Source: Collinsella sp. (GTDB lineage Bacteria; Actinomycetota; Coriobacteriia; Coriobacteriales; Coriobacteriaceae). From it: 64,000 nucleotides of DNA. Below the pieces are notes generated by a model. The model had not been told where the DNA came from. It made no database searches and saw only the letters and a list, made by a program, of their open reading frames with translations. Position 1 is the stretch's first letter. Every line of letters starts with the position of its first letter. Below are positions 41,243-50,375 of the stretch, one piece after another. Position numbers and translations under genes: made by a program. The stretch is taken from assembly GCA_019414445.1 (NCBI GenBank), contig DXMA01000016.1, positions 1 through 64,000 on the forward strand, given 5' to 3'.

Positions 41243-42013
41243 TTACATCAGCCCAAAGTGCTTGGCGGCGTTGTAGATGCCGTCGTCATCCACGGCGGTC
41301 GTCACATAGGTCGCTGCAGCTTTCACGGTCTCCTGCGCGTTGCCCATGGCCACACTTGTGCCCACGGCCGAGAACATCGACAGGTCGTTCTCGCCGTCGC
41401 CAAAGGCAATCGCCTCGCTCGCGTCGACACCCAGGCGTTCCAGCGTCGCCGCGACACCCAGGTCCTTACCGCCGTTGGCAGGGATAATGTCGCAGAACAA
41501 ATCACACCAGCGCGTAGTGAGAGAATGCGACACCGCGTCGGTCACGATATGTTCGTCGGCAGGGTCCACAAAGGCGCAGAACTGGTAGACCGGCGCATCG
41601 AAGGCATGCTCAAACGGTTCCTCGTGGTAGACAATCCCCGCGTTGCTGCCGGCCGTCACCACGCGCTCGGACAGGCGGTTCACAAACGAGTTCTCGCCCT
41701 GCATACACAGCGAGTCATAGCGCCCCTGCGCCACCTGGTCCACAATCGCCGCGACGTCGTCCGAATCGATCGGGCAGCTGCGGTAAACGCCCTTGGCATC
41801 AAAACAGTGCTGACCCGAGAGCGTGATGTACGCATCCCAACCAAGATCGAACAGCCAATCGGGCATCTGATAGGTCGGGCGACCCGTGGCGATCACGCAC
41901 GCAATCCCCTGCTCATGAAAGCTGTCGAGCACCTGCTGCGCCGACGCCGGAATCCGATGGGTCTTAAAGCTCAGCAACGTGCCGTCGATATCGAAAAACG
42001 CGGCCTTGATCAT
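41243..42013 (-). CDS. Cof-type HAD hydrolase
   Basis: Sugar-phosphate or flavin-phosphate phosphatase of the HAD type IIB class, 256 residues. The nucleophile motif is FFDIDGTLLS (D8 and D10), motif II is ATGRPT near 42, and motif IV is FGDGENDLSMF near 198-208. The large cap domain lies in the middle. Substrate unknown. It begins 6 nt after the ABC-F gene stop codon and must be translated from the same mRNA. Confidence 0.9.
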   Translation of the reverse strand: MIKAAFFDIDGTLLSFKTHRIPASAQQVLDSFHEQGIACVIATGRPTYQMPDWLFDLGWDAYITLSGQHCFDAKGVYRSCPIDSDDVAAIVDQVAQGRYDSLCMQGENSFVNRLSERVVTAGSNAGIVYHEEPFEHAFDAPVYQFCAFVDPADEHIVTDAVSHSLTTRWCDLFCDIIPANGGKDLGVAATLERLGVDASEAIAFGDGENDLSMFSAVGTSVAMGNAQETVKAAATYVTTAVDDDGIYNAAKHFGLM

Positions 42014-42019
42014 CCTCGC

Positions 42020-43879
42020 CTACTCCTCGCCCTCGAGCTTCTCGCTCGCCTCGAGCCACGCCATCTCCAACTCGTCCATGGCGGCGTGGGCCTCGTCGAT
42101 CTTTGCCTGCTGCTCGCCCAGCGCCGTGTAGTTGGTGGGATCGACCTGGGCCATTGCTGCCTCGGCCTCCTCAACGCGGGCGCGCTGCGTCTCCATTTTG
42201 CGCTCGAGCGAGCTCACCTCGCGGCGAAGCTTCTGACGCTCGGCGTTGGACAGGCCATTGGGCTGACCGCTCGCCTTGGGCTTATCGGCCGTCGCAGCCG
42301 CGGCACCGGTGTCGAACGTGCCGGTCTTGGCGCTCGGTGCACCCACGGGCTCGCCCTCGGCGGTGGCGTTGCACAGGCGCAGGTACTGGTCGACGCCGCC
42401 GGGCATATGCGTCAGGTGGCCGTCGAGCAGCGCCCACTGCTGGTCGGTCACGCGCTCCATCAAAAAGCGGTCGTGCGTCACCAGAATCAGCGTGCCGGGC
42501 CAGCCGTCCAGCAAGTCCTCGACAATCGCCAGCATGTCGGTATCCAGGTCGTTGCCGGGCTCGTCCAGGATGAGCACGTTGGGCTCGTCCAGGATCGTCA
42601 GCAGCAGCGACAGGCGACGGCGCTGGCCGCCCGAAAGATCGCCGATGCGGCTCCAGAGCTGCTGCGTCGTAAAGCCCAGACGCTCGCAGAGCTTCTCGGG
42701 TGAAGTCTCCTTGCCGTCAATGACGTAGTACTTCTTATAGTGGCTGAGCACCTCGCGGATCGTGTCGCCCATGTAGGGTTCGAGCTCCTCGAGCTGCTGC
42801 GACAGCACGCCAAAGCGCACCGTCTGGCCGATCTTCACGCGGCCGCGCAGGGGCGCGATCTTGCCCTGGATCACGTCGAGCAAAGTCGACTTGCCGGCGC
42901 CGTTCTCGCCCAAAAGACCATAGCGGTCGCCCGCACCAATGAGCCAGGTCACGTCGTTGAGCACCTGCTTGGGCGCGCCATCGGTATCCGCATAGCCGGC
43001 GTCCACGTCGACCACATCGATAACCTGCTTGCCCAGGCGGCTCACGGCCAGGCGCTTGAGCTCCAGCTCGTCACGCACGGGCGGCACGTCGGCGATCAGC
43101 TCGCGAGCGGCATCCACGCGAAACTTGGGCTTGGTGGAGCGCGCCTGGGCACCGCGGCTCAGCCACGCGAGCTCCTTACGTGCCATGTTGCGACGGCGCT
43201 CCTCGGTAACCGCGACCATGCGGTCGCGTTCCACGCGCTGCAGGATATATGCCGAATAGCCGCCCTCGAAGGGATCGACCTGGCCGTCGTGAACCTCCCA
43301 CATGCTGGTGCAGACCTCGTCCAAGAACCAGCGATCGTGCGTGACCACGAGCATCGCGCCCTGACCGCGCTGCCAGCGGGCCTTTAAGTGACGCGCAAGC
43401 CAGTTGATGGTGCGCATGTCCAGATGGTTGGTGGGCTCATCGAGCATGAGCACGTCATAGTCGCCGATCAGCAGGCGCGCGAGGTCCACGCGGCGGCGCT
43501 GACCGCCCGAGAGCTCGCCTACCATGCCCTCCCAGGGCACATCGCTAATGAGGCCGGCGAGGATCTGGCGCGTACGGGGGCTCGACGCCCACTCGTACTC
43601 GGGGGCGTCACCCACAACGGCATGATGCACGGTATCGGTATCGACAAGCTGGTCCTTTTGGCCGAGTAGACCGATCGTGATGCCGCGGCGGTGCGTCACG
43701 CGTCCGTCATCGGGCTCCAGCGTGCCGGCGAGCACGCTCAGCAGCGTCGACTTGCCGTCGCCGTTTTTACCGACAATACCAATGCGGTCGCCCTCGCCCA
43801 CGCCGAGCGTCACGCTATCGAAAATATGCTTGGTGGGAAACTCTAGGCTGACGGAATCGCATCCCAAAAGAATCGCCAT
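42020..43879 (-). CDS. ABC-F family ATPase (Uup-like)
   Basis: Cytoplasmic ribosome-associated ATPase with two ABC cassettes and no membrane segments, 619 residues. The first Walker A is GKNGDGKSTLL near 37-47 with signature LSGGQRRRVDLARLL. The second is GENGAGKSTLL with LSGGQRRRLSLLLTI. A C-terminal helical hairpin (about 530-619) starts after an Ala/Thr linker, as in Uup. The linker between cassettes is moderate. Roles include easing ribosome stalls or antibiotic protection. AAGGAG precedes the ATG at 43879; a 65-codon open extension crosses repeat A8 and is rejected. Confidence 0.92.
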   Translation of the reverse strand: MAILLGCDSVSLEFPTKHIFDSVTLGVGEGDRIGIVGKNGDGKSTLLSVLAGTLEPDDGRVTHRRGITIGLLGQKDQLVDTDTVHHAVVGDAPEYEWASSPRTRQILAGLISDVPWEGMVGELSGGQRRRVDLARLLIGDYDVLMLDEPTNHLDMRTINWLARHLKARWQRGQGAMLVVTHDRWFLDEVCTSMWEVHDGQVDPFEGGYSAYILQRVERDRMVAVTEERRRNMARKELAWLSRGAQARSTKPKFRVDAARELIADVPPVRDELELKRLAVSRLGKQVIDVVDVDAGYADTDGAPKQVLNDVTWLIGAGDRYGLLGENGAGKSTLLDVIQGKIAPLRGRVKIGQTVRFGVLSQQLEELEPYMGDTIREVLSHYKKYYVIDGKETSPEKLCERLGFTTQQLWSRIGDLSGGQRRRLSLLLTILDEPNVLILDEPGNDLDTDMLAIVEDLLDGWPGTLILVTHDRFLMERVTDQQWALLDGHLTHMPGGVDQYLRLCNATAEGEPVGAPSAKTGTFDTGAAAATADKPKASGQPNGLSNAERQKLRREVSSLERKMETQRARVEEAEAAMAQVDPTNYTALGEQQAKIDEAHAAMDELEMAWLEASEKLEGEE

Positions 43880-43923
43880 ATGCCCTGCTCCTTCGTAGAA
43901 ATTCAACGTTCTCCATGATAGCG

Positions 43924-43964
43924 AAAACCACCACAAAGGGGACGGGCGCCTTCGTGGTGGTTTT
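43924..43964. repeat. Family A palindrome copy 8, diverged
   Basis: Stem with one A-C mismatch; the loop reads GGACGGGCG rather than GGACAGGCA. It lies between the pst terminator and the ABC-F gene. Confidence 0.85.
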
Positions 43965-43988
43965 GGGCAAGCGCACCAGCACACGACA

Positions 43989-44026
43989 CAAAAAGGCGGG
44001 CCATCTCCCGCAAGAGATGACCCGCC
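43989..44026 (-). terminator. Intrinsic terminator of the pst operon
   Basis: Minus-strand stem GGCGGG, then CATCTC with one mismatch, followed by TTTTTGTG, 57 nt past the pstB stop codon. Confidence 0.88.
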
Positions 44027-44082
44027 TCTCCAATCAGTCCCGCGGCAACCGTGGCCGCCGCGGGCCTCAAGCATGTCCCGGA

Positions 44083-44958
44083 CTAGGAGAACATGCCGGT
44101 GAGGTAATCATTCAGCCGCTTATCCTTGGGCCGTTGGAAAATCTCGTCGGTCTCGTCGTACTCGACCATATCGCCCATGTAGAAAAACGCCGTGCGGTTG
44201 GACACGCGCGACGCCTGCTCCATGTTGTGCGTCACGATGACGATGGCGCGGTCGGCCACGATCGACGACATGAGGTCCTCGATCGCCAGCGTCGAGATGG
44301 GGTCGAGCGCCGAGCAGGGCTCGTCAAACAGGATTACGTCGGGGTTGAGCGCCAGCGTGCGCGCAATGCACAGACGCTGCTGCTGACCGCCCGAAAGCGC
44401 GTAGGCGCTCTTGTCGAGCTTGTCTTTGACCTCGTCCCACAGCGCGGCACCGCGCAGACTTTCCTCGACCATGCGGTCGAGCTCGTCACGGTCGGTGATG
44501 CCGTGGCGCTTGGGCGCAAAGGTGATGTTGTCGCGAATGGACTTGCGGAAGGGGTTTGGCTGCTGGAACACCATGCCGATGGAGCGACGCAGCTCGTACG
44601 TGTTCTCGGTCTTGGTGTTCACGTTGCGCCCGCGGTAGTTGATCTCGCCCTCCACGCGACAGCGGCGAATCTCGCGATTCATCAGGTTGAGGCTACGCAA
44701 GAAGGTCGACTTGCCGCAGCCCGAAGGCCCGATGAGCGCCGTGATCTCACCCTTGTGGAAGTCGAGCGACGTATTGTGCAGCGCATGGTGGTCGCCATAG
44801 TACACGTTGACGTCCTTGGCGGAGAGCACGACCTCGTCGCTCACGGCCTTGCCGCTCACGCGCACGCGCCTCTCGCTCTCCCCCACGCTCGACAGAAAGT
44901 CCTGGGGGGTGTCGGACGTGGCCGCCTCGGTTGCGGGCGTTGCATTCATATCGCTCAT
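44083..44958 (-). CDS. pstB: Phosphate ABC transporter ATP-binding protein
   Basis: Energises high-affinity phosphate import together with PstS, PstC and PstA. The 291 residues include Walker A GPSGCGKSTFL near 80-90, signature LSGGQQQRLCIARTLA and Walker B VILFDEPCSALD. An N-terminal extension of about 50 residues precedes the usual PstB start. The ATG at 44958 overlaps the pstA stop codon by four bases (ATGA). No phoU follows; the next gene is the ABC-F ATPase beyond a terminator. Confidence 0.96.
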   Translation of the reverse strand: MSDMNATPATEAATSDTPQDFLSSVGESERRVRVSGKAVSDEVVLSAKDVNVYYGDHHALHNTSLDFHKGEITALIGPSGCGKSTFLRSLNLMNREIRRCRVEGEINYRGRNVNTKTENTYELRRSIGMVFQQPNPFRKSIRDNITFAPKRHGITDRDELDRMVEESLRGAALWDEVKDKLDKSAYALSGGQQQRLCIARTLALNPDVILFDEPCSALDPISTLAIEDLMSSIVADRAIVIVTHNMEQASRVSNRTAFFYMGDMVEYDETDEIFQRPKDKRLNDYLTGMFS

Positions 44959-45881
44959 TCGGCCGTCATCTTCCTTGCCAGTTGCTTGCCCACGATACGG
45001 GCGACTACGTTAAACAGCAGCACGCAAATCATCAGCAGTGCCGCGGTGCCCCAGACGATCTGCTGGGCCTCGGGGCTGCCCTCGCCATAGATCTTGTAGA
45101 TGTGCACGGCCAGCGACTCGCCGGGACGGAACACGTTCCAGGCGCAGGTGGGGCTCGACAGGTTAAAGCTCAAGAAGTTGAGGCGGACCGGCGAGCTCAT
45201 GCCCGAGGTAAAGAGCAGCGCCGCGGCCTCGCCAAACACGCGGCCGGCCGAAAGCACGATGCCGGTCACGATGGCGGGCATGGCCTCGGGAATCAGGATG
45301 TGCAGTGTGGCCTCCCAGCGAGTGAGGCCCATGGCCAGGCACGCATCGCGCTGGGCCTGCGGCACGTCCTCGAGCGCCTGCTGAATCACGCGCACCAGGA
45401 TGGGGATGTTGAACATGGTGAGCGCGACGGCGCCGGAGATGATGGAGTACTTCCAGCCCAGCTGCACCGAGAACACCAGAAAGCCGAACATGCCGACGAC
45501 GATGGAGGGCAGCGAAGACAACGTCTCGATGGCGGTCGAGGCGATGTCGCGAATGGGACCGTCGGGCGCGTATTCAACTAGGAAGACCGCGCCGCCCAGG
45601 CTGATGGGCACCGAGATGATCAGGGTAATCAGCAGCAGATAGAACGAGTCGAACAGCTGGTAGAGCACGCCGCCCTGCGTTCCGTTGGCGCGTGCGGGCT
45701 GCGTGAGAAAGCCCGGCTGGAACAGCGTCGAGATACCCTCGAACAGGATGTAGGCCACCATGGAGACGACGATAAGCATGACGATGGCGACAATCGCCGT
45801 CAGCACGCCCGTGGCGATACGGTCTTGCCTTTGGACACGCCCGAGTCTCGCCTCGTCGATATGGATGCGCGTGCTAGCCAC
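44955..45881 (-). CDS. pstA: Phosphate ABC transporter permease PstA
   Basis: Inner-membrane permease subunit, 308 residues, six segments, with the EAA loop DACLAMGLTRWEATLHILIPEAMPAI split around the conserved Gly. I place the start at a GTG (45881), because it overlaps the pstC stop codon by 8 nt (GTGGCTAG) and AAGGGGG lies about nine nt upstream. A TTG eight codons earlier also keeps the frame open. Confidence 0.94.
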   Translation of the reverse strand: MASTRIHIDEARLGRVQRQDRIATGVLTAIVAIVMLIVVSMVAYILFEGISTLFQPGFLTQPARANGTQGGVLYQLFDSFYLLLITLIISVPISLGGAVFLVEYAPDGPIRDIASTAIETLSSLPSIVVGMFGFLVFSVQLGWKYSIISGAVALTMFNIPILVRVIQQALEDVPQAQRDACLAMGLTRWEATLHILIPEAMPAIVTGIVLSAGRVFGEAAALLFTSGMSSPVRLNFLSFNLSSPTCAWNVFRPGESLAVHIYKIYGEGSPEAQQIVWGTAALLMICVLLFNVVARIVGKQLARKMTAE

Positions 45882-46782
45882 GAGCCTTCGCCCCCTTGCG
45901 GCCAATGAGATGGATGATCAGGATAAAGATGAGGCTCATGCCCATCAGCAGCAGGCCGAGCGCCCACAGGATGTCGTCCTGGGCCGAGCCCTCGGCATAG
46001 ACCGCCATGGACGTGGTGAGCGTGGTGGTGATGGTAGACGCCGGCGACAGCAGCGACGTCGGCATGGCCTCGATGCCGCCAATGACCATGCGCACGGCGA
46101 GCGTCTCGCCAAAGGCGCGGGTCATGCCAAGGATGACTGCGGTCATGAGCGAGGGCATGGCGGACTTGAGCACCACGTGCCAGATGGTCTGCCAGCGGGT
46201 GTAGCCCAGCGCGAGCGAACCCTGGCGGTAGCTATCGGGCACGGCGTGCAGGCCATCGACCGAAAGCGTGGTCATCGTCGGCAGAATCATGACTGCCAGC
46301 ACGATAGCGCCGGGCAAGATACCCAGACCCGTGCTCACGTGGAAAACGCTCTTCATAAGGCCGACGGCCACGTGAAAACCGATCAGGCCAAAGACGACCG
46401 AGGGAATACCGGTCAAAAGCTCAATGAGCGGCTGAAAAACCTTGGAGCCAAACTTAGGCTGAATCTCGACCGCAAAGATGGCAGAGCCGATGGCGATGGG
46501 CAGTGCGATGAGCGTGGAGAGCACCATGACCGCAAACGAGGTGACGATCAGGGGCAGGGCGCCAGTGTAGGGCAGGCCGTTTTCGGCCGTGTTGGCCAGG
46601 TCCCACTTGGTACCGATAAAAAACTCGACGATCGAGACGCCGTCCTTGAAAAAAGCCGAGAGGCCCTTTTGGGCGACCATAAAGATGAGCGCGGCAACGA
46701 CAAGCGTCACGAGCGCTACGCACGCACCCGTGACGCCCAGGCCCACGTTCTCAAGCTCGCGCTTTGGCAGCTGTTTTGCCAT
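45874..46782 (-). CDS. pstC: Phosphate ABC transporter permease PstC
   Basis: Second membrane permease of the phosphate importer, 302 residues, six segments. The N terminus is short, and the EAA loop YRQGSLALGYTRWQT lies near 176-190. Its 3' end overlaps pstA. It starts 25 nt after the pstS stop codon with GGAAAGG before the ATG, so pstS-C-A-B is one operon. Confidence 0.95.
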   Translation of the reverse strand: MAKQLPKRELENVGLGVTGACVALVTLVVAALIFMVAQKGLSAFFKDGVSIVEFFIGTKWDLANTAENGLPYTGALPLIVTSFAVMVLSTLIALPIAIGSAIFAVEIQPKFGSKVFQPLIELLTGIPSVVFGLIGFHVAVGLMKSVFHVSTGLGILPGAIVLAVMILPTMTTLSVDGLHAVPDSYRQGSLALGYTRWQTIWHVVLKSAMPSLMTAVILGMTRAFGETLAVRMVIGGIEAMPTSLLSPASTITTTLTTSMAVYAEGSAQDDILWALGLLLMGMSLIFILIIHLIGRKGAKARG

Positions 46783-46807
46783 TGCAAACCTTTCCGGGGG
46801 CGATTAC

Positions 46808-47746
46808 TTATTTAGCGGAGACCTTGCCACTGGCGTCCTTGACGACCTTCATGGCAGAAACGGGAATAAAGCCCTGCTCCTCGACGAGCTTGCCCTGGAC
46901 GTCGTCGGAAAGCATGAACTCCAGGAAGGCCTTGGTGGCCTCGTCGGCGTCCTTAGCACAGTACATGTGCTCGGTCGCCCAGATCTTGAAGGAGTCGTCG
47001 GTGACGTTTGTGCTCTTGGGCTCGACGCCCTCGACCATGATGGCGTTGAACTTGGAGTCATCGAAGTGCGAGAAGTCAAGGTAGGAGATGGCGTTGTCGG
47101 TGCTGCCCATCTGAGTCTGGACATCGCCGGACTTGTCGAGCTCGGCGTCGCCCTTAAAGTCGACGGCCTCGTCGCCAAAGACGGCGGCCTCGAAGGTGGC
47201 GCGGGTGCCGGAGCCGGCCTTGCGGTTGAGAACGACGATCTTGGCGTCGTCGCCGCCGACCTCCTTCCAGTTGGTGATCTGGCCGGAGAAGATGCCCTTG
47301 AGCTGCTCGAGGGTCAGGTCGTCGACTGTCACGTTCTTGGAGACGACGGGGCCCATGCCCACGACGGCGACCTCGTGATCGACGAGGTTCTTGACCTGAT
47401 CGGCCTCGAGCTTGATCTCGGCGAAGACATCGGAATTACCGATGGTGACGGCGCCGGCGGCGACAGCGGTCAGGCCCTTGCCCGAACCGTTGCCCGAACC
47501 GGAGACGGAGACGTCGGGGTTGGCATCCATAAACTTCTCGGCAGCAGCCTCGACGAGAGCCTGGAACGAGGAGGCGCCGTCGTAGGTTACCTCGCCCGAG
47601 ACGGACTCGGCAGCAGCGGCGCTACCCTTGTCGGCGGCGTCGGTTGCGCCTGCGCCGCCGCAACCAACGAGACCGAGACCGACGATGCTGGCAAGACCAC
47701 CAGCGAGGCCGAGGAACTGACGACGAGAATAAGCCTGATCGAGCAT
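46808..47746 (-). CDS. pstS: Phosphate-binding lipoprotein PstS
   Basis: Extracellular phosphate receptor anchored by a lipid. The 312 residues start with a twin-arginine-like signal (SRRQFL, 7-12) and a lipobox LVGC (C29), so Tat export before lipidation is likely. The mature part has GSGNGSGKG and NRKAGSGTRATF, the phosphate-binding loops. GAAAGGA precedes the ATG at 47746. First gene of pstSCAB; a possible phosphate box lies upstream. Confidence 0.95.
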   Translation of the reverse strand: MLDQAYSRRQFLGLAGGLASIVGLGLVGCGGAGATDAADKGSAAAAESVSGEVTYDGASSFQALVEAAAEKFMDANPDVSVSGSGNGSGKGLTAVAAGAVTIGNSDVFAEIKLEADQVKNLVDHEVAVVGMGPVVSKNVTVDDLTLEQLKGIFSGQITNWKEVGGDDAKIVVLNRKAGSGTRATFEAAVFGDEAVDFKGDAELDKSGDVQTQMGSTDNAISYLDFSHFDDSKFNAIMVEGVEPKSTNVTDDSFKIWATEHMYCAKDADEATKAFLEFMLSDDVQGKLVEEQGFIPVSAMKVVKDASGKVSAK

Positions 47747-47890
47747 AATCTTCCTTTCATACAAGCGACTCGCGGGCACCCTGCCCGCTTTGCTGTTTGG
47801 AAAGATACGGTCTCGATCGGGCAGCGCCCGCGTCAGCTGCGCTTTATTACGGGCATCTGATAGACCCTTACCGCAAGCGCGGCTCGGCTT

Positions 47891-47908
47891 TACAAACGAA
47901 TAACAAAC
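47891..47908 (-). promoter_or_regulatory. Possible phosphate box upstream of pstS
   Basis: On the minus strand GTTTGTT, four bases, GTTTGTA: two 7-bp direct repeats with the 11-bp period typical of PhoB/PhoP boxes, about 145 nt upstream of the pstS start. Confidence 0.45.
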
Positions 47909-47942
47909 CCGCCACCAAGCATGACCCGCCTTTTACACCAAT

Positions 47943-48018
47943 AAAAACAAAGTTGCGGTGAAATAGTTCCTGCTTGGCCATCAAATGGCCCATTCTAGGA
48001 ACTATTCCACCGCAACTT
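47943..48018 (-). terminator. Family C palindrome copy 1, terminator of pepV-like gene
   Basis: Arms of 21 bp (47950-47970 with 47998-48018, one mismatch) based on TTGCGGTGGAATAG. An inner stem GGCCAT/ATGGCC sits at the tip. On the minus strand a T-rich run follows. The same arm sequence recurs at 51252. Confidence 0.85.
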
Positions 48019-48065
48019 AAAAAGCCCGGACGAAAGGGGTGCTAAGTTGTTAAAACGCCGCAGCC

Positions 48066-49502
48066 TTAAAGCTCAAGCTCGTTCAAACGTAAGATCGCCA
48101 CGATATAAATCTTGAGCGCCTGCTTGAGCTGTTCCTCGTTGGCGCACTCGTTGGGACCGTGCATCTGGCCGCCCCACTCGGGCAGCTCCAGACCGGTCTC
48201 CTCGGGGCCAAACGAGACGGCGCGGGCAAAGTTGCGCGCGTACGTGCCGCCGCCCATGGCAAAGGGCTCAGCATGCTTGCCCGTAAACTCGTTATAGGTA
48301 TCAATAAGCGCCTTCACGGCCGGATCGTCGGCAGAGACCGAGAACGGCACCTTCGCACGACCCACACGGCACGTCACGCCAAAACGGCCCACGAGCGGAT
48401 CGAGCTGCTCGCGGATGGTATCGGCACTCGTGCTGTCGGGGAAGCGCACGTCGATGACCTGCTCAATATGGCCATCCGCCACGCGGATGACGCCAGCGTT
48501 GCAGGTAAGCGGGCCAAACGCCGGACTCGTCGCATCGATACCCAGGCCGCGACCATAGGCGTCCGCATGCACAAAGGCCAGGAACTTGACGAACTCGTGC
48601 TCGGCAGGCGTCAGCAGGCGCTCGTCGCGTGCACCAAACGCGTCCTCGGCCTCGCGCAGATACGCCACGATCAGCCCGACGGCGTTGATCGTTCCCTCTG
48701 GCATCGAGGCATGACCGCCAATGCCGTGGGCGAAAATCTGCGCATGCCCGTTATCGAGCGCCGTGATCTCCAGGCGGTCGCCGTTCTCGACCGGCGCCGG
48801 CAGCTCATCGGCGGCAATCGCAAGCTCACAGATAGACTGCGACGGAATGGCGTTGCTCGCCTCGGCACCGCTCCAGGACACAATGCGCCCGCCGTCGATC
48901 TTGGAGCTCACAAATGTCGCCCCAAACTGGCCCTTCTCGGCATTACAGACCGGGAACTCGGCATCGGGCGTAAACAGAAAGTCGGGGTTCGCGTGGTTCT
49001 CCAGATAATGGTGAACGTCGGACATGCCCACTTCCTCATCGCAGCCCAGCAGTGCGCGGAAGGTGTAGCGCGGAACAATGCCGTGCTTGAGCAGATAGGC
49101 GCCGGCGTAGAGCGACAGCACCGCCGGACCCTTGTCGTCGATAACGCCGCGGCCGAGCAGCCAGCCCTCGCGACGCTCCATCGCAAACGGGTCGGTGTTC
49201 CAGCCCGGGCCGGCGGGCACCACGTCCACGTGGCAGATGGTCGCGAGCTGCTTGTCGCCGCGGCCAGGAATATCGGCAATGCCCACATAGCCCTCGTCGT
49301 CGCTCGTCTGATAGCCGAGCTTCTGCGCGATGCCGAGCGCACAGTCGAGCGCGTCACGGACCGGGCGGCCAAACGGCGCGCCGGGCTCTGCATCGGCAGA
49401 AACTGCCACGGACGGATAGCTCACCAGCTGCTCGATATCGGCGACGACATCTTCCCAGACCTCGTCGACATACTCGGCGACGCTCTGCTCCACCTGATTC
49501 AT
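48066..49502 (-). CDS. PepV-like M20 dipeptidase
   Basis: Cytoplasmic zinc peptidase of 478 residues. Conserved elements in order: ICHVDVVPAGPGW near 88-100, IDDKGPA, GCDEEVGMSD with the catalytic Glu, AHGIGGHASMPEGTINA with the bridging His, and GGTYARNFARAVSFGP near the C terminus. Length and spacing match PepV and related Xaa-His dipeptidases rather than the short ArgE-like M20 enzyme at 28057. AAGGAGG lies before the ATG at 49502. It begins 54 nt after the stop codon of a HAD gene on the same strand. Confidence 0.91.
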   Translation of the reverse strand: MNQVEQSVAEYVDEVWEDVVADIEQLVSYPSVAVSADAEPGAPFGRPVRDALDCALGIAQKLGYQTSDDEGYVGIADIPGRGDKQLATICHVDVVPAGPGWNTDPFAMERREGWLLGRGVIDDKGPAVLSLYAGAYLLKHGIVPRYTFRALLGCDEEVGMSDVHHYLENHANPDFLFTPDAEFPVCNAEKGQFGATFVSSKIDGGRIVSWSGAEASNAIPSQSICELAIAADELPAPVENGDRLEITALDNGHAQIFAHGIGGHASMPEGTINAVGLIVAYLREAEDAFGARDERLLTPAEHEFVKFLAFVHADAYGRGLGIDATSPAFGPLTCNAGVIRVADGHIEQVIDVRFPDSTSADTIREQLDPLVGRFGVTCRVGRAKVPFSVSADDPAVKALIDTYNEFTGKHAEPFAMGGGTYARNFARAVSFGPEETGLELPEWGGQMHGPNECANEEQLKQALKIYIVAILRLNELEL

Positions 49503-49556
49503 GGACGACCTCCTTACCAATGAGCGGCGAGCGCGCTCGCCCCTCACATTACGTCA

Positions 49557-50219
49557 TTAGATAGCGAAAAGTTTAGCAAGCTCGGCCACCGAGTGCACCA
49601 CCGCATCGGCACCCGCCGCCTCGTGCTCGCCCGGCGCCGCCGCGCCCGAATAGATGCCGATGCACGGCACGCCCATTGCGTGCGCGCCCTCCACATCGTT
49701 AAAGCGATCGCCGATCATCACGGCATCGTCGGCCGTCGCGCCGAGCGCCGCCAGGGCATCGCGGACCGAATCGGCCTTGGTCTCGCGTCCCTGCGGCGGA
49801 TTCACGCCAATCACCGCCTCAAACTGAGAGAGCCCGAGCTCATGCACCATGTCGATGCACTTGGCCTCCATGCGCGACGTCGCCACGGCCATACGTTTGC
49901 CTTGGGCGACCAACCCATCCAGCAGCTCGGGGACCCCATTGAACACGGGATACTCCTCCGGTCCCAGTTCATCAAAAAAGGCGCGGTACTCATCGGCCAC
50001 CACAAGCGACTCCTCGCGGGAAAAGCCGTAAAAGTCGTGAAAGCTCTTCCACAGGGGCGGCCCGATCATGCGGCGCAGATCACCCATCTGCGTCTCCGAA
50101 AACCCGCGCGCAGCCAGCGTCTTGCGCGTCGAGGTCATCACTGCCCGACCCGTATCGGCCACCGTGCCGTCAAAATCGAACAGCACAACCGGCCGCTCGC
50201 AAAGTTGCAATGCCGCCAT
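49557..50219 (-). CDS. HAD hydrolase, phosphoglycolate phosphatase-like
   Basis: The 220 residues have the HAD nucleophile motif LFDFDGTVADTG near 12-23, motif II VATSRMEAK, and GDRFNDVEGAHAMG near 171-184. The helical cap resembles phosphoglycolate and pyrophosphate phosphatases (Gph/PpaX). Substrate not proven. AAGGG precedes the ATG at 50219. It is divergent from the second DegV gene and upstream of the PepV-like gene on the same strand. Confidence 0.88.
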   Translation of the reverse strand: MAALQLCERPVVLFDFDGTVADTGRAVMTSTRKTLAARGFSETQMGDLRRMIGPPLWKSFHDFYGFSREESLVVADEYRAFFDELGPEEYPVFNGVPELLDGLVAQGKRMAVATSRMEAKCIDMVHELGLSQFEAVIGVNPPQGRETKADSVRDALAALGATADDAVMIGDRFNDVEGAHAMGVPCIGIYSGAAAPGEHEAAGADAVVHSVAELAKLFAI

Positions 50220-50375
50220 CGGCACCCTTCTTCCCCAGTTGATGATTTCCACACCACCGCTTCAAACTGTTAACTATTCAACAATTGAACCTAGCAATGT
50301 AGAGCAACTCCACTATACTTGTCGCACTTTGCTTTCAGAAGGCGGCGCTGCCGCGCCCCAACGAAAGGTGCAATT

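Larger units (their letters stand above)
47747..48065. other. Intergenic region between pepV-like gene and pstS
   Basis: A 319-bp gap. It contains the pstS promoter region with a phosphate-box-like repeat (47891-47908) and the family C palindrome that terminates the upstream minus-strand gene. No gene is visible. Confidence 0.5.

Noticed and set aside
41102..42703. Open frame of 533 codons opposite the HAD and ABC-F genes
   Set aside because: Antisense to two confident genes.
43880..44082. A phoU gene completing the pst operon
   Set aside because: Only a terminator and a family A repeat lie after pstB; phoU must be elsewhere if present.
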